Origin: Acetobacter fallax
Lineage (GTDB): Bacteria > Pseudomonadota > Alphaproteobacteria > Acetobacterales > Acetobacteraceae
Assembly: GCF_011516735.1 (NCBI RefSeq)
Contig: NZ_WOSX01000012.1
Coordinates: 1 to 64,000 of the forward strand
Direction of reading: 5' to 3'
Length of the DNA stretch: 64,000 nucleotides
This document shows, in pieces, positions 44,907 through 54,444 of this stretch (position 1 is the stretch's first letter; each line of letters starts with the position of its first letter). The notes below the pieces were generated by a model. It made no database searches, was not told the DNA's origin, and saw nothing but the letters and a program-made list of their open reading frames with translations. The position numbers and the translations under genes were made by a program.

Positions 44907-45431
44907 TCAATGGATCAGATCCCACGGATGATAGACTGCAACACTGGTTTTTCCACCCGCCTGGTAAGTAAAAGTCAGCGTCTTCCCGTCCGGCGCAATC
45001 ACGAGGCGCCCGGTCTCAAACACCACTCCGTTCTTCATCGCAACGAGATCCATCGTGTGATCGTCTGCCTTCACAAGCCGCACCATCGCAAACGGTGTCG
45101 CGCCGTAAGGCCGCATATATTCAGGCCGGAAACTGCCGTCGAAGGCAGATGTCCAGTTGCCGGACGTCAGAGTGCCGTTCGCTGTCATCGTCAGATAATC
45201 GACAAGAAGCATACCCTGCTCCGTATAGTCGAAAATGCGATACTGCATGCGTGGCGCTTTCCCTTCCGGAAAGCGTGACTCCCCTGCCGAGAGCTTCCAC
45301 GCTCCGATCAGCGAGGGAGGAATCTGTTCCCGTGCATCCAGGCGCATCGCCGGAGCATCGGCCACTGCGGCCTGAGCAGAAACAGCGAAAGAACAGGTAA
45401 GAACAAATATCGTAATACAGACAGATCGCAC
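44907..45431 (-). CDS. Secreted lipocalin-like hypothetical protein
   Basis: This 174-residue exported protein is predicted from a GTG start at 45431, which has GGGAG eight bases upstream and gives a signal peptide (MRSVCITIFVLTCSFAVSAQA). The mature part is beta-rich (LIGAWKLSAGESRFP, MLLVDYLTMTANGTL, KTLTFTYQAGGKT), resembling small lipocalin-like barrels. It lies just upstream of the Tat oxidoreductase and may be co-expressed. The family is not firmly recognised. Confidence 0.7.
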   Translation of the reverse strand: MRSVCITIFVLTCSFAVSAQAAVADAPAMRLDAREQIPPSLIGAWKLSAGESRFPEGKAPRMQYRIFDYTEQGMLLVDYLTMTANGTLTSGNWTSAFDGSFRPEYMRPYGATPFAMVRLVKADDHTMDLVAMKNGVVFETGRLVIAPDGKTLTFTYQAGGKTSVAVYHPWDLIH

Positions 45432-45514
45432 AGGCCAAACTCCCGGATAACGGATGTAACACCTGAAAACGGACCACGAAAAACCAGACCGGCGGACAGA
45501 CAGTTCAGAGATCA

Positions 45515-45660
45515 GACCGGAAGGTCTGGCAGTCTGGCCTGTGTGAGACTGGCAGGCTCCGCCCTGGAAACCGGCAAAGACTCGCCTTTGCAAACCAGCT
45601 TATAAAAACAGGTCGGGGTTCAGGTTGCTGTTCCCCGCCGGGACCGGGCATCGACGGATC
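45515..45660. repeat. Degenerate hairpin-string repeat, copy R8
   Basis: Fragments such as GAGACTGGCAGGCTCCGCC, CTGGAAACCGGCAAAGACTCGCCTTTGC and a GGTCTGGCAGTCTGGCC segment resemble parts of the cluster at 46668-46830. The conserved hairpins are mostly lost. Confidence 0.5.
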
Positions 45661-45705
45661 CCGGAGAGATCAGCGTCTTCGTAGTCTGGCATAACTGACG
45701 AAAGA

Positions 45706-46434
45706 TCAGAGACCCTCAGCACATTCCCGTTTATGCGCCTCGGCAAGTTCCGCCATCGACGTGAACTGAAAATCAATACGCGGCATCGCCCCCGGATCCA
45801 TCGTCGCGCCGAAACCCTGCTGGGCATGACGGCGATAAATCCAGCAGGATGCAAGACCAAACGCATTGGCAGGCGTATGATCATGAAAAAGGCTCTCGGC
45901 AGTATGAAGGATATCATCCTTCTCCAGCCCAAGATCCGCCAGATACTCCAGCATGTATTCGAAATTACGCGGAGATGGCTTATAAGAACCAATGTCTTCC
46001 GCAGTATAAATACCGTCGAATTCTACCTGCAATCGTGTATTGCTGCCGGAAAAAGACCGGAAATCCACATTCGAGAGAATAACGAGTTTGAAATGCTGCT
46101 TCAAATAGGCCAGCGCTTCAGCAGAGTCCGGAAACGCGGGCCATGATGGCACAGACGCCCCGTAATTCTCTGCCTCCGAAACCCCGCATGCCACTCCCCA
46201 TTCTTCAGCCAGACGCCGATAAACACTGGCAAGAATCGCAGGGTATGGACGTCCCGGCGTCCATTTTTGCTGACGTGATTCATAGCGCGCGTGGGCCTGC
46301 AGAATCTCGTCCCGCGACAGAGGGCGACTCACGCGATCCGTCAGGGGACGAAGTGCGTTAATGATACCGCTCTCCCAGTCGATCAGCGTGCCGTAGCAAT
46401 CGAATGTCAGAACTTTGAACTGTGATAATTTCAC
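45706..46434 (-). CDS. Haloacid dehalogenase-type (type II) hydrolase
   Basis: This 242-residue HAD-superfamily enzyme has nucleophile Asp in VLTFDCYGTLIDWE, the Ser/Asn motif ILSNVDFRSF, and a late DDILHTAESLFHDHTPAN. It resembles (S)-2-haloacid dehalogenases, although many such proteins act on phosphates or are untested. The start is GTG at 46434. Confidence 0.88.
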   Translation of the reverse strand: MKLSQFKVLTFDCYGTLIDWESGIINALRPLTDRVSRPLSRDEILQAHARYESRQQKWTPGRPYPAILASVYRRLAEEWGVACGVSEAENYGASVPSWPAFPDSAEALAYLKQHFKLVILSNVDFRSFSGSNTRLQVEFDGIYTAEDIGSYKPSPRNFEYMLEYLADLGLEKDDILHTAESLFHDHTPANAFGLASCWIYRRHAQQGFGATMDPGAMPRIDFQFTSMAELAEAHKRECAEGL

Positions 46435-46573
46435 GTGAACCTGCCATTTGTTCTGATGTCGGAATATAACGTTATGGGCAGTCTGGTGGCGTATTCTGCT
46501 TTTTTTGGGTCGCAGGCGCTACGTTGTGCTGTTGTGCCATGCTCTCGCAGATGAATAAAACGCAGAGCAGTCA

Positions 46574-46640
46574 CGAATGGATGGGATTACCGCCGCAACT
46601 GTGACCGGGAAGCCTTTGAGCGGGATTCCGGGGGGCTTAA
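46574..46640 (+). promoter_or_regulatory. Degenerate cobalamin-riboswitch-like fragment
   Basis: The stretch CCGCCGCAACTGTGACCGGG matches the conserved core of cobalamin riboswitches (CCCGCAACTGTGA...CGG), and an AAGCC follows. The remaining conserved boxes are missing or cannot be placed, and no gene follows on the plus strand; the next sequence is a repeat cluster. It looks like a relic cut off from its target. Confidence 0.4.
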
Positions 46641-46667
46641 TACCAACCCATATAAAAGATTGACCGT

Positions 46668-46830
46668 CATAAAGAAGCCGGGCTCAGCCCGGACCCGGCA
46701 GGGACCGCAGGCCCCTGCACCCCAGCCTGCTGATCATAAAACGGTTTGCAAAGGCGAGCCTTTGCCGGGTTCCAGGGCAGAGCCCTGCCCGTCTTGCTCC
46801 TCCCGGTCCTGCACCGGCCAGTCTCACACA
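46668..46830 (+). repeat. Hairpin-string repeat, copy R9a
   Basis: Forward fragment: CCGGGC-TCA-GCCCGG, CAGGGACC-GCA-type hairpin, CACCCCAGCCTGCTGATCATAAAACGG in two parts, a degenerate AAAGGC-GAG-CCTTT and AGGGC-AGA-GCCCT. It is followed by GGCCAGTCTCACACAGG, also found in altered form in R8. Confidence 0.8.
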
Positions 46831-46891
46831 GGTGAAGGGCCAGACCCTCCGGATAAGCTGGTTTCCAAAAGCTCTGTTGTCATTAGGTGCA

Positions 46892-47114
46892 GGCACCTTC
46901 TCAGGGCTTTGCCCTGGAACCCACCAAAGGTCACAGACCTTTGGAAATATGCTTATTTATCAACAGATTGGGGTGAAGGGGTCCGCGACCCCTTCCGGGT
47001 TCGGGCAGAGCCCGATCTTTTTCTAACCCTTTGAAAAATCACTGATCAACACTTAACGACAACAGAGCCTTTCCAAAGGTCTGCGACCTTTGGCGTGGTC
47101 TGGGCAGAGCCCCC
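46892..47114 (-). repeat. Hairpin-string repeat, copy R9b (MITE-like)
   Basis: Reverse unit of about 223 bases with both ends kept: CAGGGC-TTT-GCCCTG plus CCAAAGGTC-ACA-GACCTTTGG at the left, and CCAAAGGTC-TGC-GACCTTTGG plus GGGC-AGA-GCCC at the right. In between are AGGGGTC-CGC-GACCCCT, GGGC-AGA-GCCC and TTGAAAAATCACTGATCAA. It gives the clearest view of the terminal inversion. Confidence 0.9.
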
Positions 47115-47549
47115 CCGGCACTCTCTTCCTGTGTGTCCGCCTCAACGCTGGCTGGTCCCGTGTCTGAACCACGCAGACCCGCAAGCCCTCTGTTGCCGAA
47201 ACACCCGACGACGCCGATGGTCCGGCATCGGCTCATCTTCGCCGGAGCGCGTGCCCGGGCACAGTGCCTCCGACTGAGCCAGGAATCCCACCCTGTCCAC
47301 ACAGACGGCTGTCAAAGAAAAAATCCTCTCAATAACGTCCGCTAAAACGCACAACCCACTTGCAACCCGTCCCCGCAGCCATTCCGATCCCGAACCAAAA
47401 ATGTCCATAACCTTACGGAATCACCCCTCTCAGCCATCCCGTCCCCAAAACAAACCAATACCCCTGCAAAAAGAAAAACCCCTCGCCCCACAAACCGGAG
47501 ACACGTCTGCTGCGGCCCGGACAGAAAGAAGACCCATGACACCAGACAC
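47115..47549. other. Non-coding stretch, no gene seen
   Basis: About 435 bases between the repeat cluster and the sdhB terminator. Short reading frames exist on both strands but none has a ribosome site, family resemblance or plausible composition. The plus strand is C- and A-rich after 47400. It may be decayed sequence. Confidence 0.6.
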
Positions 47550-47583
47550 AAAAAAAAGCGCCGGAAGGTTTCCCTCCCGGCGC
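47550..47583 (-). terminator. Rho-independent terminator of the sdh operon
   Basis: On the minus strand GCGCCGGGAGG and CCTTCCGGCGC pair around a short loop, with a run of eight T residues (A-run at 47550-47557). It lies 27 bases after the sdhB stop. Confidence 0.93.
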
Positions 47584-47609
47584 CCGAAACCTCAGAATCA
47601 AAACTCCGC

Positions 47610-48392
47610 TCAGAGCTTCCGTTCGACCTGAAGCTCCTTGATCCGTCCGATCGCCTTCGCCGGGTTCAGACCCTTCGGACAGGTCTGCGTGCAGTTCATG
47701 ATCGTACGGCAGGCATAAAGCTTGAAGGTATCTTCAAGTGAATCAAGCCGGTCGCCCGTATGCTCGTCACGGCTATCCGCAATCCAGCGATAAGCCGCCA
47801 GCAGAACAGCCGGACCAAGATACCGGTCGCCATTCCACCAGTAAGACGGGCAGGATGTCGTGCAGCAGAAGCACAGAATGCACTCCCACATGCCATCCAG
47901 CTTCGCCCGCTCCTCAATGGACTGACGACGCTCCCCGTCCGGCGGCGGCGGGCTGTCAGCCTGGATCCACGGGTCAATAGCGCGAAGCTGCGCATAGGCC
48001 CCGTCAAGATTGGAAACCAGATCCTTGACAATCGGCATGTGGGGAAGGGGATTGATCATGATGTCCCCCTCCATGCTTTTGATCGGCTTCAGACACGCCA
48101 GCGTGTTTTCGCCATCAATGTTCATCGCGCAGGAGCCGCAGATACCCTCGCGACAGGACCGGCGGAACGTCAGCGTCGGATCAATGTCGTTCTTGATGTG
48201 AATCAACGCATCCAGAACCATCGGACCGATCGCATCCAGATCGACCTCATAAGCATCCATCACCGGATTTTTGTCATCATCCGGCGTCCAGCGATAGATT
48301 TTGAAAGTCCGCACAGTCTTCGCACCGGCCGGCGCAGGGAAAAACTGTCCCTTACCCACCGTGCTGTTCCGCGGAAGTCTCAGTTCGACCAT
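47610..48392 (-). CDS. sdhB: Succinate dehydrogenase iron-sulfur subunit
   Basis: This 260-residue subunit of complex II carries the [2Fe-2S] site in [16 protein letters not shown] and the two further clusters in [15 protein letters not shown] and [17 protein letters not shown]. It passes electrons from the flavoprotein to the membrane subunits. GGGAGG lies before the ATG. Last gene of sdhCDAB. Confidence 0.97.
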   Translation of the reverse strand: MVELRLPRNSTVGKGQFFPAPAGAKTVRTFKIYRWTPDDDKNPVMDAYEVDLDAIGPMVLDALIHIKNDIDPTLTFRRSCREGICGSCAMNIDGENTLACLKPIKSMEGDIMINPLPHMPIVKDLVSNLDGAYAQLRAIDPWIQADSPPPPDGERRQSIEERAKLDGMWECILCFCCTTSCPSYWWNGDRYLGPAVLLAAYRWIADSRDEHTGDRLDSLEDTFKLYACRTIMNCTQTCPKGLNPAKAIGRIKELQVERKL

Positions 48393-48429
48393 CTTAGCCT
48401 CCCTTAATTCGTCCGTTCATCACGGCAGA

Positions 48430-50241
48430 TCAGTAAACACGCTTCTTCGGCGGGAAGACCTGAACGTCGTCAGTCAGCGTCTTCATGTGCACAGGGCGAT
48501 AACTCAGCTTCGTGCCGCCCTTGTCGTCCAGCCAGGACACACTGTGCTTCATCCAGTCCTTGTCATCGCGATCCGGGAAATCATCACGGGCATGAGCACC
48601 ACGGCTCTCATGACGAACCAGGCCGCTCTCAAGCGTGACAGTCGCGTTAGCGAGGAGATTATCGAACTCCAGCGCTTCCATCAGATCGCTGTTCCAGATC
48701 AGCGACCGGTCGGCCACCGACATGTCGCCCTTCGCCGTCCAGATCTCGCGGATCTTGTCACAGCCTTCCTTCAGGCTCTCTTCGGTGCGGAACACCGCAG
48801 CATGCATCTGCATATCGCGCTGCAAACGGTCACGCAGTTCGGAAACCCGCGTGCCTCCTTTCGCATTGCGAACCCGGTCAAGACGATCCAGAGCCTGCTC
48901 ACCCGCACCAGCCGGCAGCGGCTTCGCAAAATCGGTCGGTTTAACAATTTCAGCCGCGCGTCTTGCAGCAGCACGACCGAACACGATCAGATCCAGCAGC
49001 GAATTCGTGCCCAGACGGTTCGCACCATGAACCGACACGCACGCCGCTTCGCCAACAGCCATCAGACCCGGAACGACAGCATCCACATTGTCTTCCGTCG
49101 GACGGACAACCTCACCGTGAATGTTCGTCGGAATGCCGCCCATGTTGTAATGCACCGTCGGCAGAACCGGCACCGGCTCCTTCGTCACATCAATACCCGC
49201 GAACACACGCGAGGTCTCGATGATGCCCGGCAGACGCTCATGAAGCAGGTCAGAGCCCAGATGCTCCAGATGCATCATCATGTGGTCCTTCTTCGGACCA
49301 CAGCCCCGCCCTTCCCGCATCTCAACGGTCATGGCGCGTGACACAACGTCACGGGATGCCAGATCCTTAGCCGTCGGCGCATAACGCTCCATGAAGCGCT
49401 CGCCCTCGGAGTTGGTCAGATAACCACCCTCACCACGGCAGCCTTCTGTCAGCAGACAGCCCGCCGGATAAATGCCGGTCGGATGGAACTGTACGAATTC
49501 CATATCCTGCGTCGGAATCCCGGCCCGCATCGCCATGCCACCACCGTCGCCGGTGCAGGTATGTGCCGAGGTGCAGGACTGGTAGGCGCGGCCATAGCCA
49601 CCCGTCGCCAGCACAACCATCTTCGCATTGAAGCGGTGGATCGTACCATCATCCTGACACCAGGCCATGACACCACGACATTCGCCGCTCTCGTCCATGA
49701 TCAGGTCAAGCGCGAAATACTCAACGAAAAACTCGACGTTGTGCTTCAGGCACTGCTGATACAGCGTGTGCAGAATCGCATGGCCCGTGCGGTCAGCGGC
49801 AGCACAGGCACGCGGCACCGGCGCCTTGCCGAAGTCGCTCATATGGCCGCCGAACGGGCGCTGATAGATCTTGCCGTCTTCCGTGCGGGAGAATGGCACA
49901 CCAAAGTGCTCAAGCTCGTAAACGGAAGGCACCGCCTCGCGGCACATATATTCAATGGCATCCTGGTCACCCAGCCAGTCCGACCCCTTTACGGTGTCGT
50001 ACATGTGCCAGCGCCAGTTATCTTCAGCCATGTTGCCCAGCGAGGCTCCAATGCCACCCTGAGCGGCCACGGTGTGACTGCGTGTGGGGAAGACCTTGGT
50101 GATACAGGCCGTGGACAAACCAGCGGCACCCATACCGAGTGTAGCGCGGAGACCCGAGCCACCAGCGCCGACAACCACCACGTCATAGGCGTGATCGACG
50201 ATGCGGTAGGCTCCCCGAGATGGAGAGGAAATAGCATTCAT
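48430..50241 (-). CDS. sdhA: Succinate dehydrogenase flavoprotein subunit
   Basis: This 603-residue catalytic subunit oxidises succinate. It has the FAD motif [17 protein letters not shown], the covalent flavin His in [12 protein letters not shown], and the active-site stretch [13 protein letters not shown]. The start at 50241 is chosen over the longer frame (50370) because it fits family length and has GGGAG upstream. Confidence 0.97.
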   Translation of the reverse strand: MNAISSPSRGAYRIVDHAYDVVVVGAGGSGLRATLGMGAAGLSTACITKVFPTRSHTVAAQGGIGASLGNMAEDNWRWHMYDTVKGSDWLGDQDAIEYMCREAVPSVYELEHFGVPFSRTEDGKIYQRPFGGHMSDFGKAPVPRACAAADRTGHAILHTLYQQCLKHNVEFFVEYFALDLIMDESGECRGVMAWCQDDGTIHRFNAKMVVLATGGYGRAYQSCTSAHTCTGDGGGMAMRAGIPTQDMEFVQFHPTGIYPAGCLLTEGCRGEGGYLTNSEGERFMERYAPTAKDLASRDVVSRAMTVEMREGRGCGPKKDHMMMHLEHLGSDLLHERLPGIIETSRVFAGIDVTKEPVPVLPTVHYNMGGIPTNIHGEVVRPTEDNVDAVVPGLMAVGEAACVSVHGANRLGTNSLLDLIVFGRAAARRAAEIVKPTDFAKPLPAGAGEQALDRLDRVRNAKGGTRVSELRDRLQRDMQMHAAVFRTEESLKEGCDKIREIWTAKGDMSVADRSLIWNSDLMEALEFDNLLANATVTLESGLVRHESRGAHARDDFPDRDDKDWMKHSVSWLDDKGGTKLSYRPVHMKTLTDDVQVFPPKKRVY

Positions 50242-50338
50242 TTTGACGGCGCTCCCGTTGTCTTGCGACCTGTCATACTTCAGCGAAAAACGGCTCCGGC
50301 ATCGCCCGCGGGCCATGCCGGAGCCGGAGGAATAGCAA

Positions 50339-50758
50339 TCAGGCTTTCGAAGCCGGCCTGCCGAGCGCAAGCTTCAGCACGGCGACCACACCCAGAAGCC
50401 CGAGCAGGCCGGTAACAAACCGCACCCCAAATTTGGCCGGGACGTGAGCCTTGCCATGCACATAGTCATCCACAATTACCTGAAGGCCGACTTCAGCATG
50501 GTAAAAGCTCGAGATGACGAGAGCCGAGAGCATCGTCGCGTTCAGAGGTTTGCCACCCCATTTCGCGACGTCCTCATAGTCGGCACCGCCCAGGCGGAAC
50601 ATCTGCACGACAAACCAGCCGGAGAGCGGCAGCAGCGTCGCCGCCGACACCCGCTCCGCAATCCAGTGGCCAGTGCCTGAGTGACCCGAGCCAAGACCGC
50701 GTGCGCGGCCGAGCTGGGAACGCATCACATCGTGACGCGGTGAAACCGGTGCATTCAT
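50339..50758 (-). CDS. sdhD: Succinate dehydrogenase membrane anchor subunit
   Basis: This 139-residue membrane subunit has three helices. The [16 protein letters not shown] segment holds the heme-ligand/quinone-site region. It follows sdhC by one base and precedes sdhA. Confidence 0.92.
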   Translation of the reverse strand: MNAPVSPRHDVMRSQLGRARGLGSGHSGTGHWIAERVSAATLLPLSGWFVVQMFRLGGADYEDVAKWGGKPLNATMLSALVISSFYHAEVGLQVIVDDYVHGKAHVPAKFGVRFVTGLLGLLGVVAVLKLALGRPASKA

Positions 50759-50759
50759 C

Positions 50760-51233
50760 TCAGGAGGCCTTCCTCAACTTCGCACGACCGTGTGCACGAC
50801 AGCAGGAGACGCCCAGCAGAGCCACGGCCAGCGTCACGCCGACACCGGCAATCACGCCGACAGCAACCGGACCGTCTTCGTTCACGGATTTCTTGTCGTC
50901 ACGCTGGCCGGCATCCCAGATAAAGTGACGCAGACCGCCAACAGTGTGCCAGACCAGAGAGAAGATCCACCCGGCGAGAATAAGCTGCCCGAGTGGATGA
51001 GCTGTTATCCTGCGTGCCGAAGCAAAGGATTTCGGCCCCTTTGCCAGAGCCGCAAGCCAGGCAACTCCCAGTGCCGATCCTGCGGTTGCCGCCACGCCGG
51101 TAATACGGTTCGATATCGAAAGAAACATCGACAGGCGCATCTTATAAACCTGAAGATGCGGTGACATGGGTCGTCGGATTAATGTGCCGTCACTTCGGCT
51201 CCCGACATAGAGCGCTTCCCGGACATCCTGCAT
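50760..51233 (-). CDS. sdhC: Succinate dehydrogenase cytochrome b556 subunit
   Basis: This 157-residue membrane subunit has the family start RPMSPHLQVYKMRLSMFLSI and the heme-binding HTVGGLRHFIWD. With sdhD it anchors the dehydrogenase and reduces ubiquinone. First gene of the operon; its C-terminal tail (CCRAHGRAKLRKAS) is longer than usual. Confidence 0.94.
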   Translation of the reverse strand: MQDVREALYVGSRSDGTLIRRPMSPHLQVYKMRLSMFLSISNRITGVAATAGSALGVAWLAALAKGPKSFASARRITAHPLGQLILAGWIFSLVWHTVGGLRHFIWDAGQRDDKKSVNEDGPVAVGVIAGVGVTLAVALLGVSCCRAHGRAKLRKAS

Positions 51234-51503
51234 CGTCGCCTCGCCGTCTCTGTGTAGAAAAAACGCCGCAAGAAGCCGGCGCCAGTCAGGAATCGGTCCT
51301 ACGCCGCAGGGGTGCGAGGGTCAATTCGACAGAGAAACACGAGACCGAGAGGTAGGCTCACGTTTTATTTGATAATTTCCGCAGTTGTCTGCGCCCGCAA
51401 GCCGGTCGCCGGGTCCGCGGATTACCCCCGGAGGCAGCCTCATAGCCACCGAATCGTATAAAACCCCTGCTATCTATTCAGAGAGAACGCCGGAGCGAAA
51501 AAC
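51234..51503 (-). other. Upstream region of the sdh operon
   Basis: About 270 bases between sdhC and the asd terminator. It should contain the sdh promoter. AT-rich patches such as GTTTTATTTGATAATTT near 51361-51377 are candidates, but no confident promoter or RNA can be named. Confidence 0.5.
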
Positions 51504-51543
51504 GGCAGAGCAGACTGCCGGTGCATACCGGTTCTGCTCTGCC
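51498..51543 (-). terminator. Rho-independent terminator of asd
   Basis: On the minus strand GGCAGAGCAGA pairs perfectly with TCTGCTCTGCC, with an inner ACCGG/CCGGT pairing, followed by GTTTTTCG. It lies about 20 bases after the asd stop. Confidence 0.92.
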
Positions 51544-51563
51544 CGTCGATCACCGAAAAGGGA

Positions 51564-52586
51564 TCAGCGCCTCTTGCCCAGCATATCAAACGCAATCGTG
51601 AGTTCCGCGATCTGCACAGCGTTCAGCGCCGCACCCTTCCGCAGGTTGTCCGAGACGCACCAGAAAGCGAGTCCGTTCGGAACCGTCGGGTCAATGCGCA
51701 GACGCGAAACATAGGTCGCATCTTCCCCGACGCATTCAATGGGCGTGACATACCCCCCGTCGTGGCGCTGATCGACCAGTACTACGCCTTCTCCCTCACG
51801 CAGCGCCTCGCGCGCGCGCTCCAGATCCACAGGCTCCTCAAATTCAACAGAAACAGATTCAGAATGCCCCACAAAGACCGGCACACGCACGCAGGTCGCA
51901 AGCACGGCAATCTCAGGGTCGAGAATCTTCCGTGTCTCCACGGCCATCTTCCACTCTTCTTTCGTGAAACCATCATCCATGAAGCGGTCAATCTGCGGAA
52001 TACAGTTGAAGGCGATCTGTTTCTGAAACTGCTCGATCGTCGGCGGATCACCGACAAAACTGCCCTTGGTCTGCGAAAACAGCTCGTCCATGCCGTCCTT
52101 CCCCGCGCCGGCAACCGCCTGGTAGGTGGACACAACGACACGTTTAATCGTGAACAGATCGTGCAGCGGCTTCAGGGCCACAACCATCTGAATCGTCGAG
52201 CAGTTCGGATTCGCAATGATCCGCCGTTTCGCCTTCTTGACGTCATCCGGGTTCACCTCAGGCACAACCAGAGGAACATCCGGGTCCATACGGAAATGTG
52301 ACGTGTTGTCGATCACCATGCAGTCGGCCTTGGCCGCACGGGGCGCGTGAACAGCCGAAACCGCGCCTCCCGGTGAAAACAGGCCAACATCCCAGCCAGT
52401 GAAATCGAATGTCTCCAGGTTCGCGACCTTCAGCGTCCGGTCGCCAAACGACACCTCGCGACCCGTCGAACGCGGCGAGGCCAGAGCCACGATCTCGTCA
52501 ACAGGGAACTCCCGTTCGTGGAGCGTCTTAAGTATCTCACGTCCGACCGCTCCCGTCGCGCCGACGACCGCTACCCGATAACCCAT
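51564..52586 (-). CDS. asd: Aspartate-semialdehyde dehydrogenase
   Basis: This 340-residue NADPH enzyme makes aspartate semialdehyde for lysine, threonine, methionine and cell-wall diaminopimelate. N-terminal VAVVGATGAVGREIL, catalytic Cys in NPNCSTIQMVVAL, and VSTYQAVAGAGKDGMDEL. Single gene with its own terminator. Confidence 0.97.
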   Translation of the reverse strand: MGYRVAVVGATGAVGREILKTLHEREFPVDEIVALASPRSTGREVSFGDRTLKVANLETFDFTGWDVGLFSPGGAVSAVHAPRAAKADCMVIDNTSHFRMDPDVPLVVPEVNPDDVKKAKRRIIANPNCSTIQMVVALKPLHDLFTIKRVVVSTYQAVAGAGKDGMDELFSQTKGSFVGDPPTIEQFQKQIAFNCIPQIDRFMDDGFTKEEWKMAVETRKILDPEIAVLATCVRVPVFVGHSESVSVEFEEPVDLERAREALREGEGVVLVDQRHDGGYVTPIECVGEDATYVSRLRIDPTVPNGLAFWCVSDNLRKGAALNAVQIAELTIAFDMLGKRR

Positions 52587-52744
52587 CCCTGTTCCCCTAT
52601 CTCTCCACGTTCCACGCAGAATGGCGACGTGACACCTAGAGCAAGACGGGGGAGCGTGAAAGGTTTATCCGGGCGCCCCGATCGTCCGCGCTCCTTTGCT
52701 CACAGCCGGCCGGACACCCGTCGACGATGAAGGAAGGGTACCTG

Positions 52745-54289
52745 ATGCCCCGTGCGAGAATTTCAACCTTCGCTCAGACTGATCAGCCGGTCGCCCCCTC
52801 CGGCGTCAGATCCGCGCCCGACTGCACACTCGTGATCTTCGGAGCACATGGAGATCTGACAAAACGCCTGCTGGTTCCGGCTCTTTATGATCTGAAGGTT
52901 TCAGGCCTGCTGCCCGATCGTTTCAGGGTCATCGGCATCGACCGCGCGGAAGACACCACCGATGGATGGCGTGCCGGTCTCACCGGGATGATGGAGAACT
53001 TCACAAAGGACCCCACCGCTGAATTCTACACCCCGAAGATCGATGAAACCGTATGGACCTGGCTCGCAGAGCGCCTGAGTTACGTTCGCGCGGATTTCAC
53101 CGATCCGGCTGCGCTGCGCGATATCGGCAGTGACATTGACGGAAATGTCGTTTTCTATCTCGCTGTCCCGGCCCGCTTTTTCGCCCCGGCCATCGAAGCG
53201 CTGGGAAAAGCCGGGCTGACTGAAGAACCTGACGGCATGTTCCGCCGCGTCGTGATCGAAAAACCCTTCGGGACGGATCTGCAATCCGCGAAAGATCTCA
53301 ACAGCCATATTCTCGCGGTCCTGAAAGAAGAGCAGATCTTCCGCGTCGATCACTTCCTGGGCAAGGAAACCGTCCAGAATATCCTCGCCATGCGGTTCGG
53401 CAACGTGATCTTCGAACCGATCTGGCACCGTGATTACATCGACAACATCCAGATCACGGCGGCAGAGACGGTTACGGTCGAATCCCGCGCCGCTTTTTAC
53501 GAAGCGACGGGCGCTTTGCGGGATATGGTGCCCAATCACCTGTTCCAGCTCCTGGCCATGATCGCCATGGAGCCTCCCGCCAGTTTCGCGCCGGAGAAAG
53601 TCAGAACCTCAAAACAGACCCTGTTTGAGTCGATCCTGCCGATTAAGCCGGAAGATGTGGTGCGCGGTCAGTACGCAGCAGGAACCGTTAAAGGCAAACC
53701 GGTTACTGCCTATCGGGACAGTCCCGGCGTCGCGGCCGACAGCGACACGGAAACCTACGTCGCAATGAAGCTGGAAGTGCAGAACTGGCGATGGGCCGGC
53801 GTCCCGTTCTACATCCGGACCGGCAAAGCCATGTCAAACCGGCTGGCCGAAATCGTGGTCGAATTCCGTGTTCCGCCCCTCACGCTGTTTCCCTCTGCTC
53901 ACGCTCATTCTCCTCCGCCCAACCGCGTGATTCTGAATGTCCAGCCCGTTCAGGGCGTGACGATCTGCTTCGGCGCCAAAAAGCCCGGCCCCGAAATGCG
54001 GCTCGTCGATGTGCAGTCACGATTTCGCTATCCTGATTTCTTCGTCCGTGAACCAAATGTCGGTTACGAAACCCTGCTTTACGACTGCCTTTGCGGGGAT
54101 GCGACGCTGTTCCAGCGTGCCGATAATATCGAAACAGCGTGGTCAGCCGTTGAACCTGTTCTCGCTGGCTGGCGTGAGGGGAAAACCGCACCGGAATTGT
54201 ATGAAGCCGGGTCAGCGGGACCCGGCGGTGCGGACGAACTTCTTGCACGAGACGGAAGAGCATGGCACCCGATTGCGGGTCAGGAGTGA
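52745..54289 (+). CDS. zwf: Glucose-6-phosphate 1-dehydrogenase
   Basis: This 514-residue enzyme catalyses entry to the pentose phosphate pathway, the main sugar route in acetic acid bacteria. Marks: LVIFGAHGDLTKRLLVPAL, active-site RVDHFLGKETVQNIL, and FYIRTGKAM. The start at 52745 follows AAGGAAGGG with good spacing; the ATG at 52727 precedes that ribosome site. Divergent from asd. Confidence 0.96.
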   Translation: MPRARISTFAQTDQPVAPSGVRSAPDCTLVIFGAHGDLTKRLLVPALYDLKVSGLLPDRFRVIGIDRAEDTTDGWRAGLTGMMENFTKDPTAEFYTPKIDETVWTWLAERLSYVRADFTDPAALRDIGSDIDGNVVFYLAVPARFFAPAIEALGKAGLTEEPDGMFRRVVIEKPFGTDLQSAKDLNSHILAVLKEEQIFRVDHFLGKETVQNILAMRFGNVIFEPIWHRDYIDNIQITAAETVTVESRAAFYEATGALRDMVPNHLFQLLAMIAMEPPASFAPEKVRTSKQTLFESILPIKPEDVVRGQYAAGTVKGKPVTAYRDSPGVAADSDTETYVAMKLEVQNWRWAGVPFYIRTGKAMSNRLAEIVVEFRVPPLTLFPSAHAHSPPPNRVILNVQPVQGVTICFGAKKPGPEMRLVDVQSRFRYPDFFVREPNVGYETLLYDCLCGDATLFQRADNIETAWSAVEPVLAGWREGKTAPELYEAGSAGPGGADELLARDGRAWHPIAGQE

Positions 54290-54444
54290 GGGCATCTGTG
54301 TTGCCATATGTCACGAAAGCCCGGTCGGCCGTGGCAAAAGTGGCTGATTGATGCCGCCTTCCTGCCGTATTGCGCGCTCATAGGAGCGCGGAGATCAGGC
54401 CGGAGGCAACTCCGCCGGATCAGTCAGTTAAAAAGGGGATTCCC

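Noticed and set aside
11982..47114. CRISPR array as an explanation for the repeated hairpins
   Set aside because: Copies are kilobases apart, about 220 bases long and differ in orientation; there are no regular spacers and no cas genes.
47142..47408. 88-residue minus-strand ORF between the repeats and sdhB
   Set aside because: No ribosome site, partly derived from repeat-adjacent sequence, and no recognisable domain.
48301..49341. A 346-residue plus-strand ORF opposite sdhA/sdhB
   Set aside because: Antisense to clear succinate dehydrogenase genes, no ribosome site or family resemblance.
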